Shown: positions 6,963 through 13,469 of the stretch, one piece after another
Layout of the letters: each line of letters opens with the position of its first letter
Position numbering within the stretch: the first letter of the stretch is position 1
Assembly: GCA_002342685.1 (NCBI GenBank)
Contig: DDQN01000068.1
Location: 1 to 21,037, forward strand
DNA: 21,037 nt
Direction: 5' to 3'
Source: Vibrio sp. UBA2441
Lineage (GTDB): Bacteria > Pseudomonadota > Gammaproteobacteria > Enterobacterales > Vibrionaceae
Notes under the pieces: generated by a model
Told to the model about the DNA's origin: nothing
Seen by the model: the letters and a program-made list of their open reading frames with translations, nothing else
The model's database searches: none
Program-made: the position numbers and the translations under genes

Positions 6963-8591
6963 TTACTCTTTGATGTATAGGTCTTTTGAGTAGATTTTAT
7001 CTTCAACGTTTCCAACAGGGTAGCCACCAAGTTTAGGACTTACCAAGCGAGCTTTAACGTATTGGTAAATTGGTGCAATTGGCATGTCTTTTGTCAGCAA
7101 TGCTTCAGCTTCTAAGTAGATCTTCTCACGCTCAACATCAGAAGTAGACTTAATTGCCTTCTGAATAAGTGCATCATAAGCTTTGCTTAGATAGTGAATA
7201 CCACCCGTAGTGTTTCCACTTTCCATTAGTGTTAGGAAAGTAGACGCTTCGTTATAGTCGCCACACCAACCAGCGCGTGCCGCGTCAAAGTTACCTTGGT
7301 CTTTTGAATCAAGATATGTTTTCCACTCTTGGTTCTCAAGCGTAACATCTACACCAATACCTTTCTTCCACATAGATTGCACTGCTGCTGCAATTTTCTT
7401 GTGGTTTTCAGATGTGTTGTATAGAAGAGTAAATTTAAGCGGGTTTGCTTTGCTGAAACCAGCTTCTTCAAGAAGACGTTTTGCTTCTGCATCACGTTCT
7501 TTTTGAGTTAGTTTTCCGTATGCTGGAGTCACTGGGTTGAAATTAGCTGTAATTTCTGGCGTTAGGAAATAAGCTGGTTTTTGGCCTTGACCCAACAACG
7601 CACCCGTGATGATGTCACGGTCAATAGCGTATGAAAGTGCTTTACGTACACGTACATCATCAAACGGTTTCTTATTTGTGTTAAAGATGTAGTAGTAAGT
7701 ACATAGATCACCTTTAATAGAAAGTGACTCAGGCTCATCTTTCTGTAGGCGTCTAAAGTGTTCGTTAGGGATTTCATAAGTGAAATCGATTTCGCCAGCC
7801 AAGAAACGGTTCATATCCGCTACTTGGTTTTCGATAGGTAGGAAAGTAACTTTAGTCAGAACCGTTTTATCATTATCCCAATACTTTTCGTTTGGAACCA
7901 TTTCGATACGTTCGTTAACAACCCAGTTCTTCAGTACAAATGCACCATTACCCACGAAGTTCTCAGGCTTAGTCCACTTCTCACCATATTTTTCTACTGT
8001 GGCTTTATGTACAGGCTTAACCGTAGTATGGCCCATCATAACAACAAAATACGGTACAGCAGTTTCTAGTTCTACCTGGAATGTATAATCATCAAGCGCT
8101 TTAACACCAAGCGTTTCTTTATCTGCTTTACCAGCAATGATTTCATCTGCATTCTTCATGGTAGTCATTTCTAGATACCAAGAATAAGGAGAAGCAGTTG
8201 CAGGATCTACCGCACGCTTAAAGCTGTACACAAAATCTTCTGCTGTTACTGGATCACCATTTGACCACTTCGCGTCTTTGCGTAAGTGGAAAGTAAAGGT
8301 TTTGTTGTCTGTAGTTTCCCAAGTTTCTGCAACACCAGGGATGGTATTACCATTAGCATCTTGGTTTACAAGGCCTTCTAAAAGTTCACGAATAACGTGA
8401 GACTCTGGAACACCCTGCGTTTTTTGCGGGTCGAGAGAGGCAACTTCTGTACCATTACCGCGAACTAATTCTTGCTTCTTAGCCAGTTTAGTACCCGCTG
8501 GAATATCAGCAGCTAGAGAAGAGAAAGACGTCGCTGCTACAGTTAAACTTGCACCTAATAGAAGGGCTTGAGTAATTTTATTTTTGTACAT
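6963..8591 (-). CDS. oppA: Periplasmic oligopeptide-binding protein OppA
   Basis: A 542-residue extracytoplasmic solute-binding protein (SBP family 5) that captures peptides in the periplasm for OppBCDF. The Sec signal peptide is residues 1-27 (MYKNKITQ, hydrophobic core, SSLA), with mature protein expected from ADIPAG as in E. coli. Family features include VRGNGTEVASLDP, TFHLRKDAKWSNGDPVTAEDF, RVRKALSYAIDRD, and ARAGWCGDYNEASTF with the ligand-pocket Trp and the Cys that in E. coli pairs with an earlier Cys, here in DLCTYYY. The frame is open to 8624, but the ATG at 8591 has GGAG eight bases upstream and gives a proper signal peptide. Promoter-proximal gene of the opp operon. Confidence 0.97.
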   Translation of the reverse strand: MYKNKITQALLLGASLTVAATSFSSLAADIPAGTKLAKKQELVRGNGTEVASLDPQKTQGVPESHVIRELLEGLVNQDANGNTIPGVAETWETTDNKTFTFHLRKDAKWSNGDPVTAEDFVYSFKRAVDPATASPYSWYLEMTTMKNADEIIAGKADKETLGVKALDDYTFQVELETAVPYFVVMMGHTTVKPVHKATVEKYGEKWTKPENFVGNGAFVLKNWVVNERIEMVPNEKYWDNDKTVLTKVTFLPIENQVADMNRFLAGEIDFTYEIPNEHFRRLQKDEPESLSIKGDLCTYYYIFNTNKKPFDDVRVRKALSYAIDRDIITGALLGQGQKPAYFLTPEITANFNPVTPAYGKLTQKERDAEAKRLLEEAGFSKANPLKFTLLYNTSENHKKIAAAVQSMWKKGIGVDVTLENQEWKTYLDSKDQGNFDAARAGWCGDYNEASTFLTLMESGNTTGGIHYLSKAYDALIQKAIKSTSDVEREKIYLEAEALLTKDMPIAPIYQYVKARLVSPKLGGYPVGNVEDKIYSKDLYIKE

Positions 8592-8644
8592 GCATTTAAC
8601 TCCAAATAATTTTTTTGTTTGCATCCATGACTGCTTTATTAGGT

Positions 8645-8697
8645 GCCTGAACGGCAGGCCAATTTGAAAAATTGTTAACTAAAAAAAGTTACAAATT
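8645..8697 (-). promoter_or_regulatory. Structured leader upstream of oppA
   Basis: Two inverted-repeat structures lie in the presumed oppA 5' UTR. One is GCCTG/CAGGC (8645-8659). The other is a nested pair, AATTTG (8661-8666) with CAAATT (8692-8697) enclosing TAACT (8676-8680) with AGTTA (8687-8691). Neither has a following U-run on the - strand, so they are not plain terminators. A role in translation or small-RNA control is only inferred. Confidence 0.35.
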
Positions 8698-8837
8698 CCA
8701 ATCCCTAACAAAGATTGCAGCACAACTTAGCAATCATTAGAGTAATTTGCCATAAAACCTAACCATTAAGCTGTTAATATTTCGACTCGATCAATGTTTT
8801 GGTCGATTCCTCTTTAATCCATTCCTATCACGATTAA

Positions 8838-8866
8838 ATTATGCTAATTACATTCCGCTATCACAA
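8838..8866 (-). promoter_or_regulatory. Candidate sigma-70 promoter for oppA
   Basis: On the - strand, -35 TTGTGA (8866-8861) and -10 CATAAT (8843-8838) are separated by 17 bp. Transcription would begin near 8831, giving a leader of about 240 nt before oppA. This is the best hexamer pair I found between moaE and oppA; closer promoters cannot be excluded. Confidence 0.45.
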
Positions 8867-8869
8867 TAG

Positions 8870-8885
8870 CGTGACAAGAATCACA
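8870..8885 (-). promoter_or_regulatory. CRP-like binding site upstream of oppA
   Basis: On the - strand TGTGA-TTCTTG-TCACG matches nine of ten positions of the CRP consensus TGTGA-N6-TCACA. It sits immediately upstream of the candidate oppA promoter, centred about 46 bp before the inferred start. That is not one of the classical class I or II spacings, so either the start point is slightly different or the effect is not simple activation. Confidence 0.5.
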
Positions 8886-9089
8886 CTTTATATTTTTGTT
8901 ACTATCCACTTTCCTTTAGTTTTCACAGAGTTATTATATAGATGCCATTTGACTTTAACTGAGCGTATTTCAACGGGAATTGTCATGCATTTGAATGGTA
9001 TCGATATCAACAATATCTAAAAATCATCCTTTTTTAATACGCATTATTACCAAGTGTATAGATATGTTTACGACCTATGCACCAAAATG
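8886..9089. other. Non-coding spacer between the oppA control region and the moa terminator
   Basis: AT-rich, with no open frame of useful length on either strand and no RNA gene that I recognise. Short palindromes such as TATCGATA are present without supporting context. Confidence 0.5.
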
Positions 9090-9115
9090 AAAAAAGGCTA
9101 GGTACATACCTAGCC
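9090..9115 (-). terminator. Intrinsic terminator of the moa operon
   Basis: On the - strand GGCTAGGT (9115-9108) pairs with ACCTAGCC (9103-9096) around a 4-nt loop, followed by six U (A-run 9090-9095 on the + strand). It lies about 30 bp past the moaE stop. Confidence 0.92.
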
Positions 9116-9144
9116 TCTTGATTGCGTATTTACCAAATTTGGGT

Positions 9145-9600
9145 CTATTTTTCCCAACGAGATGCCGCTTTATGGTCAGAGTCTCTTGAGTCTACCCAAC
9201 GATGTTCTTCTGTTGTACGTTCTTTTTTCCAAAATGGTGCTTTGGTTTTGAGGAAGTCCATAATGAATTCACATGATTCAAAGGACGCCCCACGATGAGC
9301 ACTAGTCACTCCAACAAATACGATTTGATCACCAATATCTAAGTCACCAATACGATGTATCACTCTTACTTTTTGTAAGGGCCAGCGATCAATCGCTTGC
9401 TGACAAATGTCGGAAAGTGCTTTCTCTGTCATTCCCGGATAGTGCTCAAGAGACAGGCCAGTGACATTGTCTCCAAGGTTCATATCTCTTACCTTTCCGG
9501 AAAACATAGTCACCGCGCCCGCAGATGTTCCCTCAGCCAATTGACTGTATTCATCTGCTACAGAAAAGTCTTCCTCTATTACTGATACACGGTAAGACAT
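9145..9600 (-). CDS. moaE: Molybdopterin synthase catalytic subunit MoaE
   Basis: A 151-residue cytosolic protein, the large subunit of molybdopterin synthase, which with MoaD-thiocarboxylate inserts the dithiolene sulfurs into cPMP. Recognisable family segments are GAVTMFSGKVRD, LEHYPGMTEKAL, VIHRIGDLDIGDQIVFVGVTSAHR and FLKTKAPFWKKE, the last with the conserved lysines near the active site. The length is typical. The start ATG lies three bases past the moaD stop, and its ribosome-binding site (GGAGG, seven bases upstream) is made of the last two moaD codons. Last gene of moaABCDE, followed by a terminator. Confidence 0.97.
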   Translation of the reverse strand: MSYRVSVIEEDFSVADEYSQLAEGTSAGAVTMFSGKVRDMNLGDNVTGLSLEHYPGMTEKALSDICQQAIDRWPLQKVRVIHRIGDLDIGDQIVFVGVTSAHRGASFESCEFIMDFLKTKAPFWKKERTTEEHRWVDSRDSDHKAASRWEK

Positions 9601-9603
9601 GGC

Positions 9604-9849
9604 CTAGCCTCCGGTCACTGGCGGGAAAAAAGCGACTTCATCACCATCTTTAATTTCAGCATCTAGTGGAGAAATGGTTTGATTGATCGCAACAAGCAGC
9701 TTTCCTGCTTCTAGTGCCAAAGCCCATTTGTCGCCTTTTTCAGTTAATGCTTCGCGTAATAACTCTGCATTGGCATAAGTGGCTTCTACCTCTATGTCGT
9801 CAACGCCAACCAACTCACGTGTTTGTGCAAAAAATAGTACCTTAATCAT
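9604..9849 (-). CDS. moaD: Molybdopterin synthase sulfur-carrier subunit MoaD
   Basis: An 81-residue ubiquitin-fold protein ending in Gly-Gly, the tail that MoeB adenylates and that is converted to a thiocarboxylate for sulfur transfer. It starts MIKVLFFAQTRELVG and ends DEVAFFPPVTGG, both typical of the family. Its ATG overlaps the moaC stop by four bases (ATGA), implying translational coupling. The GGA GGC codons of the Gly-Gly tail also form the ribosome-binding site of moaE. Confidence 0.97.
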   Translation of the reverse strand: MIKVLFFAQTRELVGVDDIEVEATYANAELLREALTEKGDKWALALEAGKLLVAINQTISPLDAEIKDGDEVAFFPPVTGG

Positions 9850-10325
9850 ACATCCACCTTAAAGTGACCTGATTTCCCGCCGGTTTTTTCAAGCAAACGA
9901 ACTTGCTCAATAACCATATCTTTTTGCACGGCTTTACACATATCGTATATGGTCAGTGCAGCGACAGACGCAGCGGTTAACGCTTCCATTTCTACGCCTG
10001 TTTTTCCGGCAAGCTTACAAACCGATTCAATACGAACCTTATTTTCACTTTCTATTGCTTCTAACTGTACTTCAACTTTAGATAATAATAGAGGATGACA
10101 TAGTGGAATAAGATCCCAGGTTCTCTTAGCCGCTTGTATACCTGCAATTCGAGCGGTCGCAAAAACATCACCTTTATGATGACTACCAGAGATAATGAGA
10201 TTCAATGTTTCTGGAGCCATGTGAACAAATGCTTCTGCTCGCGCTTCGCGCACTGTTTCAGTTTTAGCAGAAACGTCCACCATATTGGCTTCGCCAGAGG
10301 CATTAATATGAGTAAATTGATCCAT
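9846..10325 (-). CDS. moaC: Cyclic pyranopterin monophosphate synthase MoaC
   Basis: A 159-residue cytosolic enzyme that, after MoaA, converts the 3',8-cyclo-GTP intermediate to cyclic pyranopterin monophosphate. It starts MDQFTHINASGEANMVDVSAKTE, the typical MoaC opening. It also carries the conserved IPLCHPLLLSKV, GKTGVEMEALTAASVAALTIYDMCKA and the C-terminal KTGGKSGHF. Length matches E. coli MoaC. It follows moaB after 37 bp and overlaps moaD by four bases. The ribosome-binding sequence is weak. Confidence 0.97.
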   Translation of the reverse strand: MDQFTHINASGEANMVDVSAKTETVREARAEAFVHMAPETLNLIISGSHHKGDVFATARIAGIQAAKRTWDLIPLCHPLLLSKVEVQLEAIESENKVRIESVCKLAGKTGVEMEALTAASVAALTIYDMCKAVQKDMVIEQVRLLEKTGGKSGHFKVDV

Positions 10326-10362
10326 AATTATTTAGTTACCCTTGAAGCAATGTCGACAAAAA

Positions 10363-10875
10363 CTATACCGATAAATGAGGCATAAAGTTACAAGGACGGT
10401 GGCTTGCATCAAGTTGTTGCTTGATGATCTTAGTCCATGCCGTTTTACAAGCACCTGTAGAGCCAGGAGTGGCAAAAATAACAGTATGATTGGCAAAACC
10501 AGCTATCGCGCGAGACTGAATCGTTGATGTACCAATTTCTTCATAAGAAACTTGACGAAATAGTTCGCCAAAGCCTTCAACTTGCTTATCAAACAGAGGA
10601 ACCAGAGCTTCTGGTGTGCTATCACGAGAAGTAAAACCAGTACCGCCCGTAATCATAACAACCTGCACTCTTTCGTCCGCGATCCACTGTGAAACAACAG
10701 CACGAATTTTATATTGGTCATCAATAACAATTTTTTTATCGACCAGGTTATGTCCAGCTTCTTTTAGCTGCTCGGCAAAGTATTGTCCTGAAGTATCATT
10801 TTCTTCAGTACGAGTGTCAGAAACTGTTAAAACTGCAATATTTGCAGGCTTAAATTCAGTAACAGCGTGTCCCAT
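10363..10875 (-). CDS. moaB: Molybdenum cofactor biosynthesis protein MoaB
   Basis: A 170-residue MogA/MoaB-family cytosolic protein. The molybdopterin-binding fold is marked by NIAVLTVSDTR near the start, MITGGTGFTSRDSTPEAL in the middle and FATPGSTGACKTAW near the end. In bacteria that have both, MogA does the adenylation, and the exact role of MoaB is less settled. The frame is open to 10908, but I start at 10875, where AGGTGA lies five bases before the ATG and MGHA matches the Vibrio-type N-terminus. This leaves 22 bp after the moaA stop. Confidence 0.95.
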   Translation of the reverse strand: MGHAVTEFKPANIAVLTVSDTRTEENDTSGQYFAEQLKEAGHNLVDKKIVIDDQYKIRAVVSQWIADERVQVVMITGGTGFTSRDSTPEALVPLFDKQVEGFGELFRQVSYEEIGTSTIQSRAIAGFANHTVIFATPGSTGACKTAWTKIIKQQLDASHRPCNFMPHLSV

Positions 10876-10897
10876 TATTTCACCTATATTGTATTTT

Positions 10898-11887
10898 CTA
10901 TCCGCCAATTGAGGCGAGGTGTGGAGTCATTCCTGTTTTGCCATCTTGAAGAAAATGGCTTACGGATTTAGTTTGTAATTCGGATTGGATTCGACCAATG
11001 AGTTCAGTCGATTGATGATCTTCTTGTAGCAGGTCACGAAGCTCTACGCCTTGGTCTCCAAACAAGCATAAATGTAACTTGCCTGTTGCAGATACTCGTA
11101 ATCGGTTGCAACTTTCGCAGAAGCTTTTCTCATAAGGCATAATGAGACCAATTTCGCCCTGATAATCGGGATGAATAAATACTTGCGCAGGGCCATCACT
11201 GGCCTCTTTCACCTTCTGAATCCAACCTTCAGCGAATAGCTTATTCCGAATACTCACGCCAGACTGATGATACTGATTGAATAACTCATCATTCTCTCCC
11301 GTTTGCATTAATTCAATGAAACGAAGTTGAATAGGTCTATCTTTTATCCAGTTTAAAAAGGCAGGTAGCTCTGTGCTATTCAAGCCCTTCATCAGTACAA
11401 CATTCACCTTAATCTGTTCGTAGCCCACTTCGAACGCTTTATCAATACCAGACATTACGCTGGTAAATTTATTTTCGCCGGTGATTTCATAAAACATTCT
11501 GGGATCAAGGCTATCTAGACTGACATTGATATGAGTAAGACCAGCATCTTTCCAGTCGCCAACCTGACTAGCCATACGGTAGCCATTGGTGGTCATCGCC
11601 ACTTTTTTAATGCCTTCGGTGGAAGCAATAGTATGAACTATTTCATTGAAGTCTTTACGAAGGGTAGGTTCACCCCCCGTGATACGTACTTTGGACGTAC
11701 CACAGCGAGAAAACGCGCTGACAATGCGTTTGATTTCGCCTTGAGAAAGAAAAGACGAATTCTTCGTGCCTGACGGTTTATAGCCATCAGGCAAACAATA
11801 TGTGCACTTAAAGTTACAGACATCAGTAACAGAAAGACGCAAATAATAAAATTTGCGGTTAAAATTATCTTCTAATTGTATCGCCAC
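10898..11887 (-). CDS. moaA: GTP 3',8-cyclase MoaA (radical SAM)
   Basis: A 329-residue radical-SAM enzyme that starts Moco synthesis from GTP. Cys24, Cys28 and Cys31 (CNFKCTYC) bind the SAM cluster. TGGEPTLR is the SAM-binding GGE region. The C-terminal cluster cysteines appear in FCESCNRLRVS and LHLCLFG, and the protein ends in the essential Gly-Gly tail (ASIGG). The start is a GTG at 11887: an in-frame TTG at 11902 lies upstream, but AGGTG ends four bases before the GTG, and the GTG product (MAIQLEDNFNRKF) fits related proteins. First gene of moaABCDE, directly behind a Moco riboswitch. Confidence 0.96.
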   Translation of the reverse strand: MAIQLEDNFNRKFYYLRLSVTDVCNFKCTYCLPDGYKPSGTKNSSFLSQGEIKRIVSAFSRCGTSKVRITGGEPTLRKDFNEIVHTIASTEGIKKVAMTTNGYRMASQVGDWKDAGLTHINVSLDSLDPRMFYEITGENKFTSVMSGIDKAFEVGYEQIKVNVVLMKGLNSTELPAFLNWIKDRPIQLRFIELMQTGENDELFNQYHQSGVSIRNKLFAEGWIQKVKEASDGPAQVFIHPDYQGEIGLIMPYEKSFCESCNRLRVSATGKLHLCLFGDQGVELRDLLQEDHQSTELIGRIQSELQTKSVSHFLQDGKTGMTPHLASIGG

Positions 11888-11889
11888 GG

Positions 11890-12003
11890 AACACCTTTCC
11901 AAATACGGGAGGCTCGTTCATTTCTAAACAAACCCTGGTGACATAAGTCACTGGCCATATAAGCGTATTAAAGTACAAACTTAGCTAACATGGCTCGGAG
12001 TTA
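11890..12003 (-). ncRNA. Moco riboswitch in the moaA leader
   Basis: The - strand sequence before moaA matches the E. coli moaA leader element in several blocks: GGCCAGTGAC, then TCACCAGGG, then GAAATGAACGAGCC, and finally CCTCCCGTATTTGG followed by AAAGGTGTT. The outer stem can form between ACTCC (12001-11997) and GGTGT (11895-11891). This would bury the moaA ribosome-binding site AGGTG (11896-11892), so binding of molybdenum (or tungsten) cofactor would block translation. The left boundary is approximate. Confidence 0.9.
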
Positions 12004-12176
12004 TGGCAGTCATCCCAAATGAATGACAGCTTACTAGTTAAAATACTTAATAAAGGTGTAGAATTCTACCTCGCAGGTCTAAAAACCTCGTGAATACCTC
12101 AAAATAGTTACGCTTTAAAATTGACTCCTTACAGATGTGACAGGTTGTAGAAATTTATAAAAATAAGAATAGAGTT
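12004..12176. promoter_or_regulatory. Divergent moaA/yvcK promoter region
   Basis: This spacer must hold the moaA promoter (- strand) and the yvcK promoter (+ strand). TTGACT at 12121-12126 is a possible yvcK -35, but the matching -10 (TTGTAG or similar) is poor. A perfect 12-bp palindrome GTAGAATTCTAC is at 12058-12069. No gene is seen. Confidence 0.4.
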
Positions 12177-13073
12177 ATGAATATATATAAAGATAAAAAA
12201 GTCGTTGCTATTGGCGGTGGGCATGGCTTAGGACGGATGCTTGCCTCATTGAAAGAGTTTGGTTCAAACGCAACGGGAATAGTCACAACAACAGATAATG
12301 GCGGCTCCACAGGGAGAATTCGCTACTGTCAGGGAGGAATCGCCTGGGGAGATATGCGCAACTGCATTAATCAGCTAATCACTGAACCTTCCATTGAGTC
12401 TATGATGTTCGAATATCGCTTTAAAGGGGCCGGAGAACTCGATGGACATAATTTAGGTAACCTCATGCTAACCGCTTTAGACAACCTTTCCGTACGTCCA
12501 CTAGAAGCCATTCATTTAATCCGCACCATGCTTAAAGTTGAAGTTAAAATTGTACCGATGTCTGAACACCCTTCTGACTTGAAAGCTCTATCCTTAGATG
12601 GAAAATGGGTACATGGTGAAACCAGTGTCGATGAAATGTCTGAAGACTTACTCAGGTTAGATCTCGAACCTGAGGTTCCAGCCACCAATGAAGCCATTAC
12701 ATCCATTGAAAACGCTGACTGCATTATCTTAGGCCCTGGCAGTTTTTTAACCAGCATAATGCCACCTCTATTGCTTCCTGAAATAGGTCAGGCCATTTTA
12801 AATAATCAAGAAGCTAAATTAATATTTGTGGAAAACCTCTCCCCTGAATTTGGTCCTGCCGCAAGAATGTCATTGCGGAAAAAGATTGAATGGTGTGAAC
12901 GCGCCTGCCGGGGGAGAAAGGTAGATATACTACTCGGGGATACCCCCCATCCTGAGCTGGAGTCAGAGTGGGAGTGTGTTACCACGGACCTCGCCTCACC
13001 CAATAGAGATTGGCGTCATGACCGGAATAAATTAAGAGATGCTATCGTTAAACAGATAAGCACCAACAGCTAA
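12177..13073 (+). CDS. yvcK: YvcK/YbhK family UDP-sugar-binding protein (CofD-like fold)
   Basis: A 298-residue cytosolic protein of the YvcK (gluconeogenesis factor) family, related in fold to the LPPG transferase CofD. Nucleotide-binding features are GGGHGLGR at residues 13-20 and TTDNGGSTGRIR at 38-49, with WGDMRNCINQL and the later LGPGSFLTSIMPPLL typical of the family. B. subtilis YvcK binds UDP-GlcNAc and affects cell shape and carbon use; the role in vibrios is not settled. It is transcribed away from moaA and ends six bases from the luxU stop. The ribosome-binding sequence is weak. The neighbouring order moaA-yvcK-luxU-luxO fits known Vibrio chromosomes. Confidence 0.93.
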   Translation: MNIYKDKKVVAIGGGHGLGRMLASLKEFGSNATGIVTTTDNGGSTGRIRYCQGGIAWGDMRNCINQLITEPSIESMMFEYRFKGAGELDGHNLGNLMLTALDNLSVRPLEAIHLIRTMLKVEVKIVPMSEHPSDLKALSLDGKWVHGETSVDEMSEDLLRLDLEPEVPATNEAITSIENADCIILGPGSFLTSIMPPLLLPEIGQAILNNQEAKLIFVENLSPEFGPAARMSLRKKIEWCERACRGRKVDILLGDTPHPELESEWECVTTDLASPNRDWRHDRNKLRDAIVKQISTNS

Positions 13074-13079
13074 ATTGAA

Positions 13080-13418
13080 CTAATCCATCAAAGAATCATA
13101 AGCGCGAATCGTTTGTTCCAGACTAGATAACATCGATTCGCGGTTTTCTACTGTATTAATCTTACACCCGGACTTAACCTGAGCATCAAGCCCCGTGGCA
13201 ATCTGACACAGGTTTTCAGCACCAAAACTGGCTGCACTACTCTTAAGCGCATGACTAATGTCACCCAGTCGCAATTCTGATGCTTGGTCAACAACGGTGA
13301 GCTCCGCTTGATATTCGTTCAATTCCCCTAAAAAAATATCTAATAATATTGGTAAATTATCAGAACCAATTTCATTGCATAAGTCATCAATTTTGTTCGG
13401 GTTTATATACGTAACCAC
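13080..13418 (-). CDS. luxU: Quorum-sensing phosphorelay protein LuxU
   Basis: A 112-residue single-domain histidine phosphotransferase. The phospho-acceptor is His56 in ISHALKSSAASFGA, which matches LuxU of other vibrios. EIGSDNLPILLDIFLGEL near the start is also family-typical. It relays phosphate between hybrid sensor kinases (LuxN/LuxPQ/CqsS type) and LuxO. The start is GTG at 13418, giving a protein that aligns with V. cholerae LuxU. AGGAG lies 11 bases upstream, which is long, and an out-of-frame ATG (13428-13426) sits just one base after the AGGAG. It follows luxO by 51 bp and is probably cotranscribed. No terminator is visible before yvcK. Confidence 0.95.
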   Translation of the reverse strand: MVTYINPNKIDDLCNEIGSDNLPILLDIFLGELNEYQAELTVVDQASELRLGDISHALKSSAASFGAENLCQIATGLDAQVKSGCKINTVENRESMLSSLEQTIRAYDSLMD

Positions 13419-13469
13419 AGCAGGCCATTCTCCTTAATCTGTTATTATTCAAATCCGGAGAGGTAGATT

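Noticed and set aside
8943..9020. Short + strand reading frames between oppA and moaE
   Set aside because: They are very short, lack ribosome-binding sequence, and resemble nothing I know.
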